Shown piece by piece: positions 63,469 through 64,000 of a stretch of 64,000 nucleotides of DNA; position 1 is the stretch's first letter, and each line of letters begins with the position of its first letter. The notes below the pieces were generated by a model. It searched no databases. It was not told where the DNA came from and saw only the letters and a program-made list of their open reading frames with translations. This stretch comes from Bugulina stolonifera (lineage: Eukaryota > Bryozoa > Gymnolaemata > Cheilostomatida > Bugulidae). The position numbers and the translations under genes were made by a program. The DNA lies in assembly GCA_935421135.1 (NCBI GenBank), contig OW285187.1, positions 7,626,001-7,690,000 on the forward strand, written 5' to 3'.

Positions 63469-64000
63469 CTGTAGCCTGAAATGTATCCTATATATTCAAT
63501 CAATGCTATGCTGATTGACCCGCACCCATTATACATGTATATAGATATAGTTGTGTTGCCTTGTTGGCACATAAATACCAGGTGAGGGCAATTCCAAGTA
63601 TTCATAGTGTGATAATGCAGTGCAGGTTCATTAAAAGAGGAAGGGGCCAGTGGTGACCAACCTGAAAGCTAGAACTTGGCCTGTGAATAAAATTTAGTAC
63701 AAATTAAAACATTTTTTTAAATTGTGAAGCAGCCAACATATGACAAACAATGTAACATACAAGTCATGTACAAACAAATAAAGTAACAACAAGTATATGA
63801 CTATTTCATAAGTATGTACGTGTATATATCACACTTGTATTGCATGATTGTATAGAGCATCATCTCTCAAGGGGATGTGCACTAAATCATCGTATAGCAT
63901 ACATGTATTTGGTCTGGTAGACTCTACGCCTGCATTGGGTGTATATACCATATATTACCCTTTACATTCTCACTAATTGGCTTGGAATTCAAGCTGGGAG
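63469..64000. other. 3' flank of the Ig-domain gene
   Basis: It contains AATAAA at about 63684 and 63776 and no reading frame of note. If the terminal exon at 63437 is wrong, the gene continues beyond the window edge. Confidence 0.45.

Overview
The window is nuclear DNA of an invertebrate animal. It is AT-rich, and its genes are split into many short exons with GT-AG introns. The proteins are animal types: a full-length CAMSAP/patronin, a TMC channel protein, a cyclin B and a secreted Ig-superfamily protein. The mixture of short and medium introns, the density of TACATGTA-type palindromes and the close gene spacing would suit a sponge or another early-branching or marine invertebrate. I cannot fix the taxon from sequence alone.

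Layout, left to right. (1) 174-2441, + strand: a decayed tandem copy of the ribosomal-L1-domain nucleolar protein RSL1D1. (2) 3626-8375, +: the intact RSL1D1 copy (8 exons, 638 aa). (3) 8823-29593, - strand: a CAMSAP/patronin gene (25 coding exons, 2015 aa, CH and CKK domains), tail to tail with RSL1D1. (4) 29653-32097: the CAMSAP 5' UTR intron and a head-to-head promoter region shared with (5) 32098-36155, +: an SDF2/SDF2L1-type ER protein (6 exons, 221 aa, ending HDEL). (6) 40180-51050, +: a TMC channel gene (19 exons, 855 aa). (7) 52638-56433, +: cyclin B (9 exons, 395 aa, destruction box present). (8) 58207-63468, +: a secreted protein with three Ig domains (8-9 exons, about 364 or 420 aa). 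I assembled exons by hand from splice signals, reading-frame phase and protein-family similarity. Every model closes in frame from ATG to stop.

The genes do not form an operon or one pathway. Head-to-head CAMSAP/SDF2 and the RSL1D1 tandem pair are the only arrangements that suggest shared history or regulation. Between and inside the genes lie SINE copies, a pogo/Tigger-like MITE and its fragment, several perfect hairpins, a transposase relic and six tandem-repeat arrays.

The most unusual observation is where those arrays sit. Five intronic minisatellites (37, 38, 18/19, 29 and 31 bp units) lie on or within about 30 bp of a splice junction, and the sixth (19 bp unit) starts just past the TMC poly(A) signal. 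In at least two of them each unit carries copies of a donor-like and an acceptor-like motif. Other points of note are a block of seven CDK-type TPxR motifs in CAMSAP, a duplicated 3' splice site in CAMSAP, two inverted TTGACGTGTA motifs upstream of the ER-chaperone-like gene, and two frame-preserving 12-nt microexon candidates in TMC.
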